Of a DNA stretch of 64,000 nt, positions 12,301 through 23,710 are shown piece by piece. A model generated the notes under the pieces. The model saw only the letters and a list, made by a program, of their open reading frames with translations. It was not told the DNA's origin and did not search any database. A program made the position numbers and the translations under genes. Where the stretch lies: assembly GCA_021018995.1 (NCBI GenBank), contig CM037593.1, forward strand, positions 18,194,088-18,258,087. Direction: 5' to 3'. The stretch is from Chloranthus sessilifolius (taxonomy: Eukaryota; Streptophyta; Magnoliopsida; Chloranthales; Chloranthaceae). Each line of letters starts with the position of its first letter. The stretch's first letter is position 1.

Positions 12301-12548
12301 ATAAATAAATTTGGGAGTAATATTTGGGAATCGAGAGAGAGAGAGAGAGAAATTTGGGAGTCTATTTCTGTTAAAAAATTTGTGGATAAAAAAGTAAGTT
12401 TTTTAAATATTTTAAGAAGTTTTCAAATTTGGGAGATCCTTATTAAAAAATCTTGCCCCTAAAAAGATGGAACTTACAAGACTTTAAAGAAAAAGAACTT
12501 ACGATGGGGGCTCTCAGGACTCCCAATTGAACAACGTGGCTCCGCCAC
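11721..12548. mobile_element. Non-autonomous element with GTGGCGGAG-type inverted termini and GA-rich interior
   Basis: The left end CTGGCGGAGTCAAGATT and the right end ACGTGGCTCCGCCAC are inverted repeats. The interior is dominated by GA runs (12020-12350) and has no plausible gene. Open frames there are artefacts of the simple repeat. It sits inside an older foldback-like sequence, because GTTGAGTGTGAAGTG and related words occur on both sides. Confidence 0.5.
12000..12350. repeat. (GA)n/(TG)n simple-sequence tract
   Basis: Several blocks of GAGAGA with one TGTGTG block, interrupted by short unique stretches. Low complexity, not coding. Confidence 0.95.
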
Positions 12549-12954
12549 TAACACAGTTTCTCAACTCAACACCATTTTTAATTATACTTGGTCAGTTCCT
12601 TGGGTGAAATGTGATTTTCACCAAATATTTTTCCCTTTGAAAAGTACTTCTTGGAAAAGGGTTGCCAAACTGGGCCTTAACCTAACACCTCTTTTTCAAA
12701 AAGTACTTTCAAGTATTGTCAAGTAGGGTGTTATATGTTGTTTGCCAATTGTTGCTTCTCAAAAAGGTCTTACAAATGTTGAAAATGGTGTTGTGTGCAT
12801 AAGGCAACTTCTCAACATAACACTATCTTCAAATAGAGGTAGCTTACGTCTTTGAGGTGAAATGTGCTTTTCACCCAACATTTTCTTCTTGAAAATTGTT
12901 GTGGAGAAATTAGTTGCAAACGAGGGTTATAGTTCGGCCCCAAAAACAAAAGAG

Positions 12955-13395
12955 ACCAGTTTTTTAACCCAACGATGGTTTTTTTAGTACCTTTAAATCC
13001 ACCCACCGAATCTTTGAGTTCACCCACGCTGAAACACATTGACTGTGTTGAATCAGATGATGGAGATCGTTAATCATCCCAATCTTTCACGCGATGGATC
13101 TTGAGATCATGGGCGTACCATCAGACAATTAGTGTTTTATTTCACGTGACACACATCTCAGAAAAGTGGCCTTAACATCACATGCACACTTAAAATTGAT
13201 TTTAAGGTCACTTTTTTGAATATGTACCACATGAAACAAGTAATTGACCGTCTTATGGAACGTCCATGATCTCAATATCCATCATTTGAAAGATTAATAC
13301 GATAAATAATCTGGATCATTTGATTCAATGGAGACCATGCATTTCACTCAAAAAATTTGTGGGTGGATGTAAAGGTAATTTTATTTTTTTTTAAT
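12955..13395. mobile_element. Foldback MITE
   Basis: Self-complementary block. The left half holds GATCTTGAGATCATGGGCGT, CATCAGACAATTA and CACGTGACACACATCTCAG. The right half holds the approximate reverse complements, ending in GTGGGTGGATGTAAAGGTA. It belongs to the same theme as the elements at 10.1 and 13.9 kb. No coding capacity. Confidence 0.65.
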
Positions 13396-13904
13396 TTTTA
13401 ATTTTTAATTATTTTTATTTTTATTTTTTTTATGAGGCATTAAAGCTACTTTCTAGAGGAGTTGTCATTCGGTTTCTAATGCAAGCACCATTGGCCATAC
13501 TTGGGCCAATCACCTTCAACTTAGTCAAGCCTCAGGCGTGAAGAAGTGGACAAAATTTTTATAAACATACAAAGCAGTGAAAATACGCTTAACATTCCAC
13601 TGATTTGGCCTAAAAATATCGTAGCAAACATGCTCTATCATATGATATATTCAACGCAATCAATGGTTGAATTGAAGGATTGCCTGTTACTGCATTGAGT
13701 CATATGATTGAGATCATGCTTCACACTATTTTTTTTATAATAAAAATTTTTAGATAATGTCCTTCAAATCATATGATTTAAATGGCGTTTCACATGACAC
13801 ATGTTCTCAAAATACAATATCTATCTTTTGAATTGTATGCAAGGGTCAACATTATGCGTGCAAGAAATGGCTCCCTAAAACAACTAAGAGTAGCTCAATT
13901 TGCA

Positions 13905-14310
13905 CTCACGGGTTTTCTGAAAGCACCTACATGTGCAACACCTTAATATCCATTGATTGGGTCGGATTAGAGACTCATTGATTGGATTCGATCTTCCACA
14001 TAATAGATCTTGAGACCATGTCACACCTATCAAACGGTCAGTTTTGAATTCCACATGTCACATATCCCCAAAATATGCATCTTGTGTGCAATGGCCTAGA
14101 TCACGCTCAAACGTGATTTTAGTTAGGGTCATATTTTTGGAATCTGTGATATGTGGAATAAAAATTGACCATCTGATAGGTGTGACATAGTATCAAGATC
14201 CATTACGTGGAAGATCGGGGTGGAACACAATCTCTATCGTCTGATCCGATCCAATCAATGAGTTTTAAGGGATTTTCAATATAAGTGCTTTCAGAGAATG
14301 CGTGAGTGGG
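13905..14310. mobile_element. Foldback MITE
   Basis: Arms pair across a centre near 14100: TTTCTGAAAGCACCTA on the left with the AAGTGCTTTCAGAGAA region on the right, and GATCTTGAGACCATGTCACA with TGTGACATAGTATCAAGATC. It is the third copy of this foldback family in 4 kb, and lies about 390 bp beyond the 3' end of the F-box gene. Confidence 0.7.
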
Positions 14311-14702
14311 AAAAAAAGCTACCCAACAACTAAACTGTGAAGTAAGCCCTTTGTGATTATTCAAGCATCAAATCAAGATGGTTCAATCTCAATTACCAAT
14401 GTAAAATTTTACCAACATACACCCTCAACTGAACTTTGGCAAACCCTAGGAAACCCAGGGCTTGATCTTTCAATCATTTACAACAACTATTGTAATAAGT
14501 CTAACCCTAGTTTGCATGATCAATCCATGAAGACGATTATAAGATCGAATTCGCTTTCTGAGGTGAATTTACGCGTGTGTGTAGTATCAAGTCTTTTTCG
14601 GTTCCAGCTTCTTTAAAAATAAGGGGAAATGATCGCTCGTTCTATATATTATGGAACTCGGAAACCCTAAATCATAAACCCTAAACATTAGACTTATGGA
14701 AA

Positions 14703-15869
14703 TCAAAGTCTAAATGCAGACGAGATGGAAATACCCGCCATATTTAAACCATCCATCCCACACTCCGACAAGGGAACCAACGACCAATCACGGGTCTCAA
14801 GGTCAAAATTAAGCCAAATCAAGTTCCACAACCCCTTACAATGAGACACTAAAACAACCCTAATAACCCCATTTCTCTCCTCTAAACAACCCACCATCAC
14901 ACTAAAAGGGTTCTTAATCTTTTCAATCAATATCTCTTCCACTTTTGTGATAAATTCCCATTTTGCCCCGTCTAAGCTCAACCCCCACACTTCTATACTA
15001 TTAAAAAACCTAACCCCTATAACCTCATCTACACCGTCCGATCTAACAACAACCATGTACCGATCACCGTACACGTGGAGCTGATATATCGGATCTCCGG
15101 CCAAATTCATTTCTTCACCAAAATTCGGCCGGAAAACAATCGGTGCGTCACTTTCCCGGCCGGCGAAATTAATTAACAAACTTTCGCTCCATCGATTAAT
15201 AACGCTGAGGAAAAAAGCGCTCTCCCTTTTATTGACACGTGGCAGATTCAGATTTCTTTCTCTCGCTTCTAAAGCTTCCCACGTGTCATCCTCTGAGCAG
15301 TACGAAAACAAAAACGACCGGTTTCTATAAAACTCCGCGAAGAAAAACCGGAAAATCTCCGAACCGGGAGGACCGGCGACAAGTTTCAACCCAGATCTAC
15401 GCCACGACGACGTGCCACGTGGCCCTAACGGACTCATCCTTATCCTCCTAACGGCGTTCGTTGTTACATTAACGGCGATCAAGTCCCCGCGATCGTTCGA
15501 CGCGAAGAGGAAATAATCGCCGGAAGCCGTCAAAAAGTAGAGGTCTTCTCCCGGAGGAACGGCCGGAGACAGGAATTCAGCGACGGGAATTCGAAACCAA
15601 CGGTTAGATCTGTCATTGAATCCGTGGAGGGTGGAATCGCGAGCCGATCGCTTGGTGTAGAGGAAAAGCCAAGTTTCGGAGATCGAACGGCTGTTGTAGA
15701 GGTAGCGGAAATCGTTAGTGGTGATAACGGAGGCTAGGGTTTTGGAGACGGAGGTTAGAAGGATGATTTCCGGTGAAGATAGCCGGAAGAAGATGTCTTG
15801 TAGGAGCTCTGACGGTAGGAGGCAGAGGCCGACTGCGTTGGGTGTCGGATTCCGGTTGGGGCCGTCCAT
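14703..15869 (-). CDS. F-box protein, substrate-binding subunit of an SCF-type ubiquitin ligase
   Basis: Single-exon gene of 388 codons. I start it at the ATG at 15869 (MDGPNRNPTP); the open frame reaches three codons further to a GTG that is not a plausible plant start. Residues about 18-60 (LPSELLQDIFFRLSSPEIIL and following) fit an F-box, the segment that binds SKP1. The remaining 330 residues carry spaced aromatic strands (WLFLYTK, WFRIPV, WEALEARE, WEFITKVEE) as in the beta-propeller or kelch-like target-binding half of plant F-box proteins, but no clear kelch signature was seen. The coding part is GC-rich compared with its AT-rich surroundings, and the frame is clean. It is the only intact host gene I find. 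The substrate is unknown. Confidence 0.88.
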   Translation of the reverse strand: MDGPNRNPTPNAVGLCLLPSELLQDIFFRLSSPEIILLTSVSKTLASVITTNDFRYLYNSRSISETWLFLYTKRSARDSTLHGFNDRSNRWFRIPVAEFLSPAVPPGEDLYFLTASGDYFLFASNDRGDLIAVNVTTNAVRRIRMSPLGPRGTSSWRRSGLKLVAGPPGSEIFRFFFAEFYRNRSFLFSYCSEDDTWEALEARERNLNLPRVNKRESAFFLSVINRWSESLLINFAGRESDAPIVFRPNFGEEMNLAGDPIYQLHVYGDRYMVVVRSDGVDEVIGVRFFNSIEVWGLSLDGAKWEFITKVEEILIEKIKNPFSVMVGCLEERNGVIRVVLVSHCKGLWNLIWLNFDLETRDWSLVPLSECGMDGLNMAGISISSAFRL

Positions 15870-16017
15870 TTTTTCCACTGAGTGGGTTTTGTTCCTGGCT
15901 TTGGTAATCTTTGTTTTCAGAGTTTGGCGGTTTTATTTGAGTCGGTTTTTTGTCCTGTTTTTTTGTGGGGTTTCTTTCTACGTCACTCAAGCTTTTGACG
16001 GCTGCTTCATTTTCATA

Positions 16018-16029
16018 AAGTATATATTT
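16018..16029 (-). promoter_or_regulatory. Probable TATA box of the F-box gene
   Basis: On the minus strand AAATATATACTT lies about 150 bp upstream of the ATG. Transcription would then start about 30 bp downstream, giving a leader of roughly 120 nt. A TGACGT word, the core bound by plant bZIP factors, lies just downstream near 15980. Position and sequence are seen; function is inferred. Confidence 0.5.
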
Positions 16030-16039
16030 GTTTAAAAAA

Positions 16040-16400
16040 ATAGATATAATGGGAGCTGGCTCGTTCCCGGGGAGGATGGAGGACGGTGACCGTCCTCCGC
16101 GGCCCCATGTGGAGATATATACATGGAACTAGTGTGGATGATTTAGATCAATTTTTTTAAAAGAATTTTTGAATTTTTTTTTCAAAAACATAAGTCAATG
16201 TTTAACTAGCTTCAATGATTTACAATTCATAGCTCAAAAAACACACGGTCGAAATCAATTTTCAAAATTATTTTTTTTTTAAAAATGATCTAATCAATAT
16301 ATCTCAGGTCCATATGTCGTTGAAACAATGTTTTGGATATCACGTAGACCTCTACTTGAAACCTTAGAGGACGGTGATCATAATTTCTATATATATACTA
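16040..16400. other. Intergenic, MITE-like, with GAGGACGGTGACCGTCCTC palindrome
   Basis: A 9-bp-arm palindrome sits near 16077-16097, and GAGGACGGTGATCA recurs near 16369. Recurring GAGGACGGTGA at both ends suggests a small non-autonomous element, but clear termini and a target duplication were not found. Confidence 0.35.
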
Positions 16401-17266
16401 GTAAAAAGTTTGTGCGTTGCACGTAATTTCATATCTTCTATGTAAGAGAACTTGCGGATGAAGACCTAAAAGGTTCAAACACCAAATTCGGTGCTCTCTC
16501 TAGGCGATTTTGAGAGTCGGTATCGAGAAAAGACATTTTATAAGAGGGGGTGGGAAAAGGAGATTTAATCCCTTTTCATCTAAATTTTTTTATGTTTTTA
16601 ATAAATCGATTATTTAGGGGTCGGTTTTTGCTTAGAGGTTTCGCCTTTTTATTGTTCTCTCCTTGTTTTTTCTTATTTTAGGATTAGAATATAGGAGTTT
16701 TATCCTCTTTTTGGTGAAAGTCTTCTTTTTCGAAGAGATTGCTTCTATGAAGGCTTTTTTACAATCCATATTTATTTCTGAAACAATTTTGATCACGAGT
16801 TTTACCGACGTATTGATGGCTTCGTTATTGCACGAACATATACACTATATCTACACCATGAGGCATTGTTTAAAAGTTTCAATTGAAGCGATGTTTGAAG
16901 ATTTTGGTCGGTTGTTGCCTCCGTTTCCAATGTGATGGGAGATTTTGTGGATTGTGAGTTTGCCGATGGTAGTGGGGTCTCTTCGGGTGGGTCTTCGGTG
17001 TCGATTACCGACTGATGTTCATGATGGTGGTGGATTCTCGAATTTTTACCTTACTTTGAAGGTCCCTGAATTCTGTGTCGTTGTTAGATAGGTCTTGGAT
17101 GTCATTCAAAGTATTTTAATGTTAGCTATTGTAATTACCACTCTTTGGATTGTGGCCCTCTACTCTGTACCCGTTCATTTGGGGTTACTTATTTTTCAGT
17201 TTGTAATCGTTCTCCATTTCTAATGAAAAGGATAAAAGTATCATCTCAAAAAAAAAAAAAAAAAAC
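16400..17266 (+). mobile_element. Possible retroposed sequence (LINE-like 3' end) with poly(A)
   Basis: The segment ends in AATGAAAAGGATAAAAGTATCATC followed by 17-18 A residues at about 17249-17266, the look of an integrated poly(A) tail. Upstream is GT-rich sequence without stable frames. No reverse transcriptase or endonuclease motif is visible, so it may be a 5'-truncated LINE or a retrocopy of a transcript. Target duplication not found. Confidence 0.35.
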
Positions 17267-17924
17267 TTGTTCAAAATACATGTGTTGTGGAGGATGACAT
17301 TTCAAACTTGGAAGTTAAAAAATAGTAATCAATGGCAGATGAATATTATATGAGGTAAATTGAAAAGTGTGAATAGCACATATTACAAAGTTTGAAATGT
17401 TCTCTTCTTAAGAAGAGAACAAAATGTAGTTTTTCATCTAATTAAAAAGGAAAATCTAAAAATTATACATAGAGCATGATATTTGATTCACAAGTCCTTC
17501 CAAAGATTCGGGCATCTTCATCATCTTTGAAATGCACTTATTTGTTTCTATACACAAATACTTTTAAATGCATACTTGAAGCCATCATTTTTGGTGAGTG
17601 AAGAATTTTGACCTAGAAGTGTGAAGGAAAGAAATTTAGGAAGCTCATATTTGAAGGTTCACTCAAAAGTACATACAAATACTTGTAGATGGCAACATTG
17701 GACACATAGTATACTGCTTACAGTACATAGTGCAGGCAATTCATTGCTAGGGAAGGAACAATTATGGAGAAGTGTGGGGGTCTTCCTTTCCGGCCAATGA
17801 ACACTACTCAGTACTTAGTACTATACAAGATCTTATTATTTCTCAGATTATATGTGTGTAGCTACAATCACATGGTATAATTAAATACAACAAAACTAAA
17901 TGAAGAAATTTATCGCAATTCAGT
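17267..17924. other. Intergenic, no gene seen
   Basis: AT-rich sequence without coding signal or recognisable repeat ends. Confidence 0.5.
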
Positions 17925-18724
17925 AGTATTGTGACAGCCCGATTTTCCTGTTTCCACAAAATCCATTACAATATATATATTTTTTCTTCATTAAACCAGA
18001 TTCAATAGGAAAATCGAATCGTCAGGTCACACTTCACAATCCGAATACAGAATTTTATTTGGTACCTCCACATATACGTGAGGAAATCGAAGCAGATATC
18101 ATACATGTGCGGAATTTAAAATCTAGATATCCCAAAGCAGATATAAAGCCTTCTACTTTATACACAACATCTAACACATATAATAAAAGGGCCCAAAGGA
18201 AAATCACCGGTGATGGCCGACCATCACCTAACCAGTGGCCTACAAATATACATCCAAATTTATCTTTTTAATCATCGAATTTAGTCATAGGACATACCAA
18301 GTCCAAATATCTAAAAGTCCATAAAATCTACCATACAAACTCAAAACACGCCAAATCCAAGTCCTTACCTAGGGTAGAATTTCTCAAATGAAAGATCTTA
18401 TACCTTTCTCCAGTTCCAGATCCTGATCAACACCTGTGCCTGTGACGTATAGTCGGGGAGTGAGCTTCATCCAAGCTCAATAGGAAATAACTAATGCTAA
18501 TAGAAACTAAAAGACGAACTTGATACATAAATAGAAATACATGATCAAAGCAGGAATTTCTTTAACTAAAATCAAACTTATTCTTTCATGAATGCAAGTG
18601 ATCAGGTCATTCAACATAATGCATGTACAATCAAAAAAGTGTATTAGGAGCATGGGAAACAAACAAAGCGAGTACAATATCAGAGCGTATAGCAAGGAAT
18701 CAAAACAAAGTCGAACATCAAGTT

Positions 18725-19165
18725 GTTAAGCCCCTGTACTACGTTAACATGGTCACTTGAACCAAGACATCGACCCCTTGAGCTATGTTAACAGGGTCAC
18801 TCAACTCAAGAAGTCAAGCCCCTGAGTTACGTTAACAGGGTCACTTGGGCCGAGACGGATTGTCGAACCCCTGAGCTAGTTAACAGGGTCACTTGAGCCA
18901 AGACATTGAGCCCCTGAGCTATGTTCACAGGGTCACTCAACTCAAGAAGTCAAGCCCCTAAGCTATATTAACAGGGTCACTTGGGCCGAGACGGATTGCC
19001 AAGCCCCTGAGCTAGTTAACAGGGTCACTTGCGCCGGATTGCCAAGCCTCTGAGCAAGTTAGCAAGGTCACTTAAACCGAAACGTCAAGCCCCTGAGCTA
19101 AGTTAACAGGGTCACTTGAACTGAGACCATCAAACCCCTGAGCTAAGTTAACAGGGTCACTCGAT
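18725..19165. repeat. Tandem repeats, left arm of the inverted repeat
   Basis: About ten units of roughly 40-50 bp built on CAAGCCCCTGAGCTA, GTTAACAGGGTCACTTG and a GAGAC spacer. Units vary in length and spacer. The complementary series is at 19865-20215. Confidence 0.9.
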
Positions 19166-19639
19166 CAGAGACACAACGGGATCACAAAGTCAAACATGTA
19201 TATAAACCAAAAGACAATGATACAATTGAGATATCGAAACTTACAATTTATGGAATCACATAGAGAAATCATTACAAGATGCTCTGTATCAAAGGCATGC
19301 AAAATATATACAAAAAACTAATTCTTAACACTTCAAAACATGTCAAGAATTTCTTATATCAATTCTAGAAAATATCAGATGTATACTATGTGCATAAATG
19401 ACGAGAATTCGAGGAGACAAGCAGTCGGGCACGAGGTTCTTTCCTACCTCAAATCACACTTAGCTCAATCTACACATAATCCTCTTGAGAATTTACACGT
19501 AAGCTCAACACTTTAAGTCTTACATTCACAATATACAAATACCTCTTAGGAAGGCTTACGAAAACCTAAAAATATACAGTTCCAAAGAATTCACATAAAA
19601 AGAGTCCAAACCTTGACTTCAGTAGCGCCAAGAACATCA

Positions 19640-19860
19640 AGGTCAAACTTCGAGATGACCAACTGGATTTTAGTGCACTGGAGCCAGTCACGCGAGGCCT
19701 CACGCGAGTGAACCTCAAAGTCACTTAAGCTTCGCGCGAGTGAGTCTCAAAGCCTCACGGGCACTTATGTTTTACTGAAGGCTTCTCGCGCGAGCGAGCC
19801 TCGAAGCTCAGGCGCGCAAGAACCAGAGTCAATCAAATTCGAGCTTTTTCTCAACTCGAT
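19640..19860. repeat. CGCGCGAG palindromic word cluster in the LTR
   Basis: CACGCGAGG, CACGCGAGTG, CGCGCGAGTGAG, CGCGCGAGCGAG and GGCGCGC occur within about 200 bp of otherwise AT-rich LTR. The position between an upstream unique block and a tandem-repeat block recalls the TCGATTAATCGA arrays of the related LTRs. Confidence 0.7.
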
Positions 19861-19864
19861 GTGA

Positions 19865-20215
19865 CCCTGCTAACTTGCTTTAGGGCTTAGCAATCCAGCT
19901 CAAGTGACCCTGTTAACTAGCTCAGGGGCTTGGCAATCTGTCTTGGCCCAAGTGACCCTGTTAACGTAGCTCAAGGGCTTGACTTCTTGAGTTGAGTGAC
20001 CCTATTAGCATAACTCAAGGGCTCGATGTCTTGGCTCAAGTGACCCTGTCAACTAGCTCGGGGGCTTGGCAATCTGTCTCGGCCCAAGTGACCCTGTTAA
20101 CGTAACTCAGGGGCTTGGCTTCTTGAGTTGAGTGACCTTGTTAATATAGCTCAAGGGCTCGATGTATTTATTCAAGTGACATGTTAACGTAGCTCAGAGG
20201 CTTGAAAACTTGATG
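19865..20215. repeat. Tandem repeats, right arm of the inverted repeat
   Basis: Units of GTGACCCTGTTAAC, TAGCTCAGGGGCTTG and a CTTGGCCCAA or TTGAGTTGA spacer. This is the reverse complement of the units at 18725-19165. Confidence 0.9.
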
Positions 20216-21009
20216 TTCGACTTTATTTTGATTTCTTGTTATACGCTTTGGTATTGTACTCGCTTTGTTTGTTTCCTATGCTCCTAATACACTCGTTCGA
20301 TTATACATGCATTATGTTGAATGACCTTATCACTTGCATTCATGAAAGAATAAGTTTCATTTTAGTTAAAAAAATTCCTGCGTTGATCATGTATTTCTAT
20401 TTATGTATCAAGTTCGTCGTTTAGATTCTATTAGCATTGGTTATTCCCTATTGAGCTTGGATGAAGCTCACTTCCCTACTAGACGTCAGAGGCACAAGTG
20501 TCAATCGGGATCTGGAACTGGAGAAAGATATAGGATCTTTCGTTTGGGGAATTCTACCCTAGGTGAGGACATAGATTTGGCGTGTTTTGAGTTCGTGCAA
20601 AGCTTGTACACTTAAACCAAGTATTACTCATATATCGAAAGGTCCTACTAAGTCCCAACATTGTCGACCCAATTAGTCAGCCCAACCTAGTTGGCCTAAA
20701 TAGTCGGCCCAAATAGTCCAACTAGTGTTAATCCTTAATAAGCTTTCATTTTGTTCCAAAATTTTGCCTCTAAGTTGTACACACGCACAACATGTCATCT
20801 CACGCAGGCGCACTTAGTCAGTATGTGCGGTTCAAAATTTAGGGTTGTTACAAGTATGATCTAGGAGTATGATCTAGAGGAGGCACCACACCCAGATAAA
20901 TATTGACTTCTATATTCTTCAATTGGGTACCCTACCCTCTCATAACCAACACGATCACTTGGAATAATCCTGATGAAGCATTGACCAAGTCAAACACAAG
21001 TGAAATAAA

Positions 21010-22621
21010 GGATACAGGTTATGTTTCCCACCATAACTTCATAAGTTGATGCATACTTTGAATATTCATCATAAGCAAAAATACTACACTGTGGATATAT
21101 GCATCCATCTCCAATACTGATCGACTTCCACGCCTCGTACGAGAACTTGACACAAAGTCGTCGTCATTCTACATGAGAAGGGTCAACTCAAAAAAAAAAA
21201 CCAACAAAGAAAAAGCTGGAAACTGGCAAGCAAATTAAGTGCATGAAACTTACAAGTGTAGAATAGGGGCGTTTTATTCCAGAGGATGTAGGATAATCAT
21301 AAGCAACTGCTACTCTATCCTCATAAAGGTCGAACTAAGGATCATAAATATCATCCGAGTATCGTGGTGGAGAAGGAAACTGAGAATAGGAATCACGTCT
21401 ACCGGACAAACGACTCTCGGTATAGAGATCATATCTAATATGAGATACAACTGGAGCATAAATTTAACCTCGAAAGTCTAAATATCAAAGAAAACAACAT
21501 AAGAACTATATGAAATACAAACTACAAAATTCATGAAAGAGAACATATTTCTTTCCAGATAAAAGTATAAACTTACTAGGTTCTCGTCTAAGAATATCCC
21601 TTCGAAGATGATCACCGTATTTTCCTATAGGAGCCATATTGAATTCATCCTCTCTAACTGATTACTGACTAAGATTATCAAATCTACCGCTACGATGCCT
21701 ACTATGGTATGAGCGATTAATACCCCATGGTCCTAACACTCTAGTACCATAACTTTTACTCGTGTACCCTCCTCTCCAACCACTCATCACTGGTGGTAAC
21801 CTTTTCTGCAAAGGTTTCTGCAAAGTAGCTCCCACTAACACCTATGGCCCCAGCACATGCCAATGTAGGCATAAGAAAATACAGGATATAGAAAAAATAA
21901 AGTAGATAAAACGTAATAATGCATAACTTCAAAGTAACAATTCCAGCACATGACAATACAAAGGTACATGGATGATTATAGAAATGAAGTATGACAGATG
22001 AAAGTAACCATTACCTTTTGCTCACCCTCAACAATGCCATCTTTATTGACCTCTTCAATGTAAGCAGATGCTGCTTCTCGAGTTGTAAAGTTGACAAACC
22101 CGAAGTCCTTACGTTTTGCCGTAGGCATATTGCGAGCAAGTTGCACATTATCCATTTCACCATACTTCTTGAACTGCTCACGCACTTGCTCTTCATCTGA
22201 GCTCGTCAGTATACAATCTAATTAAATAGATTTCACCTGCAGAAAGATTTAAGGTCAATAAAGATTACTAAAGAACTATGCAACTGCGTGAGAGTTAGGA
22301 AACATCAACCAAACAAACATATTTGAAGTCACAAATCCAAATATACAGAACCTAACATAAGTTCAACTGGAATAAATCTTTTACCTGTGGCATAACTTCC
22401 TCGTCTGGTTCTGCAGATTTAGAAAAAGCAACCTCTACTCTGACATCTGTGCCAAAGAAAACATTTGCCTTCCGCAGTTTAATGCAAGCAGACACAACAT
22501 CAATATAGGTGCTGAAATCTAGGAACGCATAGTCTCTATTCTTTCCTTTGTTGGTAGGGTCATCAATCAGATGAACCTCTTCAAGGTTTTCTAACTCGTA
22601 GGGCTTCAATTTTTCAACAAA
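21010..22621 (-). pseudogene. Broken copy of a plant hnRNP Q-like (three-RRM) nuclear RNA-binding protein gene
   Basis: Minus-strand exons keep splice sites and family order. 22621-22385 is RRM2 (KPYELENLEEVHLIDDP; FGTDVRVEVAFSKSAEPDEE), acceptor CCCAG and donor CAG/GTAAAA. 22236-22015 is most of RRM3 (FKKYGEMDNVQLARNMP; KRKDFGFVNF). 21841-21577 is a Gly/Arg/Tyr-rich tail (SGWRGGYTSKSYGTR). 21477-21253 is a Tyr-rich segment ending SSGIKRPYSTL, and a last piece lies at about 21168-21010. RRM1 and the start are missing upstream of 22.63 kb. An in-frame TAA at 22224-22222 falls in the RRM3 RNP2 strand, and further stops occur in the tail exons. The family includes Arabidopsis LIF2-type proteins. 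Retained introns point to a segmental copy, not a retrocopy. Confidence 0.8.
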
Positions 22622-22767
22622 CTGGGTAAAACAAAGTGAATATTCATATATGACTGCAGCTACCACAAAAAAGCTCCTAACTATAGAAAAGTGGTGCAAG
22701 ACTATCAACAACGACCACGAAATGAATCTAAAATACTTGTGTACAGTTGCTGGAAAGACTTAGTGAA

Positions 22768-23085
22768 GAAGGTAGAGTTGTTTTTAATATAATTTCTAAA
22801 GGATTGGATGCCATGCTCATTTAATGTATCATGCTTATTTAATGTTGGCAGAATGGTACACTCAAACCCTCTAATTTAATTACATATTAAGCAAACTTGG
22901 TGGAGAAGGTAGATTTTTTTTAATATAATTTTTAAAGGCTTGGATACCATGCTCATTTAATGTATCATGCTTATTTAATGTTAGCCAAATGGTACACTCA
23001 AACCCTCTAATTTTATTACATATTAAGCAAACTTGGTGGAGAAGGTAGAGTTTTTTTAATATAATTTCTAAAGGCTAGTTGTACA
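22768..23085. repeat. Tandem repeat, period 136-137 bp, about 2.3 copies
   Basis: Units begin GAAGGTAGAGTTG at 22768, GAAGGTAGATTTT at 22905 and GAAGGTAGAGTTT at 23041. They contain the inner near-duplicate CATGCTCATTTAATG / CATGCTTATTTAATG. No coding. Confidence 0.9.
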
Positions 23086-23180
23086 AAGATGAGATAGGAA
23101 GTGATACTTTACACTATTTGAAATTGTACAAAGATGAGAAGTGATACTTTATACTCTTTGAAGTTGTATAAGGATGAGAA
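23080..23180. repeat. Short tandem repeat of about 45 bp
   Basis: Three degenerate units around TTGTACAAAGATGAGA and AGTGATACTTTA directly follow the 137-bp repeat. Confidence 0.7.
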
Positions 23181-23710
23181 ATTACTAATGATACCCTATA
23201 AAAGTACAAAAGACAAGTAAGAATATTCAAAATATTAGCATCTAACACTATTCCTTGTAGGGTCAGTGTTGAAAACCTATAAATTAAGTAAGTTTTTCCT
23301 AAAATTTCCCTCCCCATCTTTTTCTTTTCTAAGTATTTGCATAAAAGTATTGTACTATGTTTAAATAAATATAACTATTTTTGTCATTGTGAAAAAAATG
23401 GACCAAATTGGTAGACTATCAAGCCCTTTCCACATCAGGGTTGCTCGATTTACGTAACAAGAGGAGAGCTCACAAAAGGCCAGCTCCAAGCCAAGCCCTT
23501 TCCACATCAGCACCGACTTTGAAATGTCTCAAATACCCTTGTGTTTTAAAATCCTTTATATTTTTAAACTGTTAAAAACTTTTTACTTTTCACTATTACT
23601 GCTATAATAATTGAGAGAGCGGCAATGAAGCGGCGACACAGCGGGCTTAATTTTTCAGGCATTTTTTTTTGCTTTTTATTAAAATTTGATTCTCCACTGT
23701 CATTTTATCA

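Larger units (their letters stand above)
17930..20852 (+). mobile_element. Gypsy-type LTR insertion (solo or inverted LTR pair) with target duplication AGTAT (fossil)
   Basis: The unit starts TGTGACAGCCC and ends GGGTTGTTACA. It is flanked by the exact 5-bp duplication AGTAT (17925-17929 and 20853-20857), as for an LTR element. The right part shares the block CCCTATTGAGCTTGGATGAA with the LTRs at 36.2 and 46.5 kb (near 38.36 and 48.68 kb), so it is a related family. Unlike those, it contains a long inverted repeat: about 18330-19190 is the reverse complement of about 19860-20610. No coding parts. Either a solo LTR with an internal inverted duplication or two LTR pieces head to head. Confidence 0.75.

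Noticed and set aside
12256-12462. Arg/Glu repeat protein
   Set aside because: Reading of a GA microsatellite; no stable composition outside the repeat.
15870-15878. Longer F-box protein starting three codons upstream
   Set aside because: The first codon there is GTG; the ATG at 15869 is the natural plant start.
18725-20215. CRISPR-like array
   Set aside because: Repeat units and spacers are both repeated and mirrored as an inverted repeat inside a plant LTR; no cas genes; eukaryotic context.
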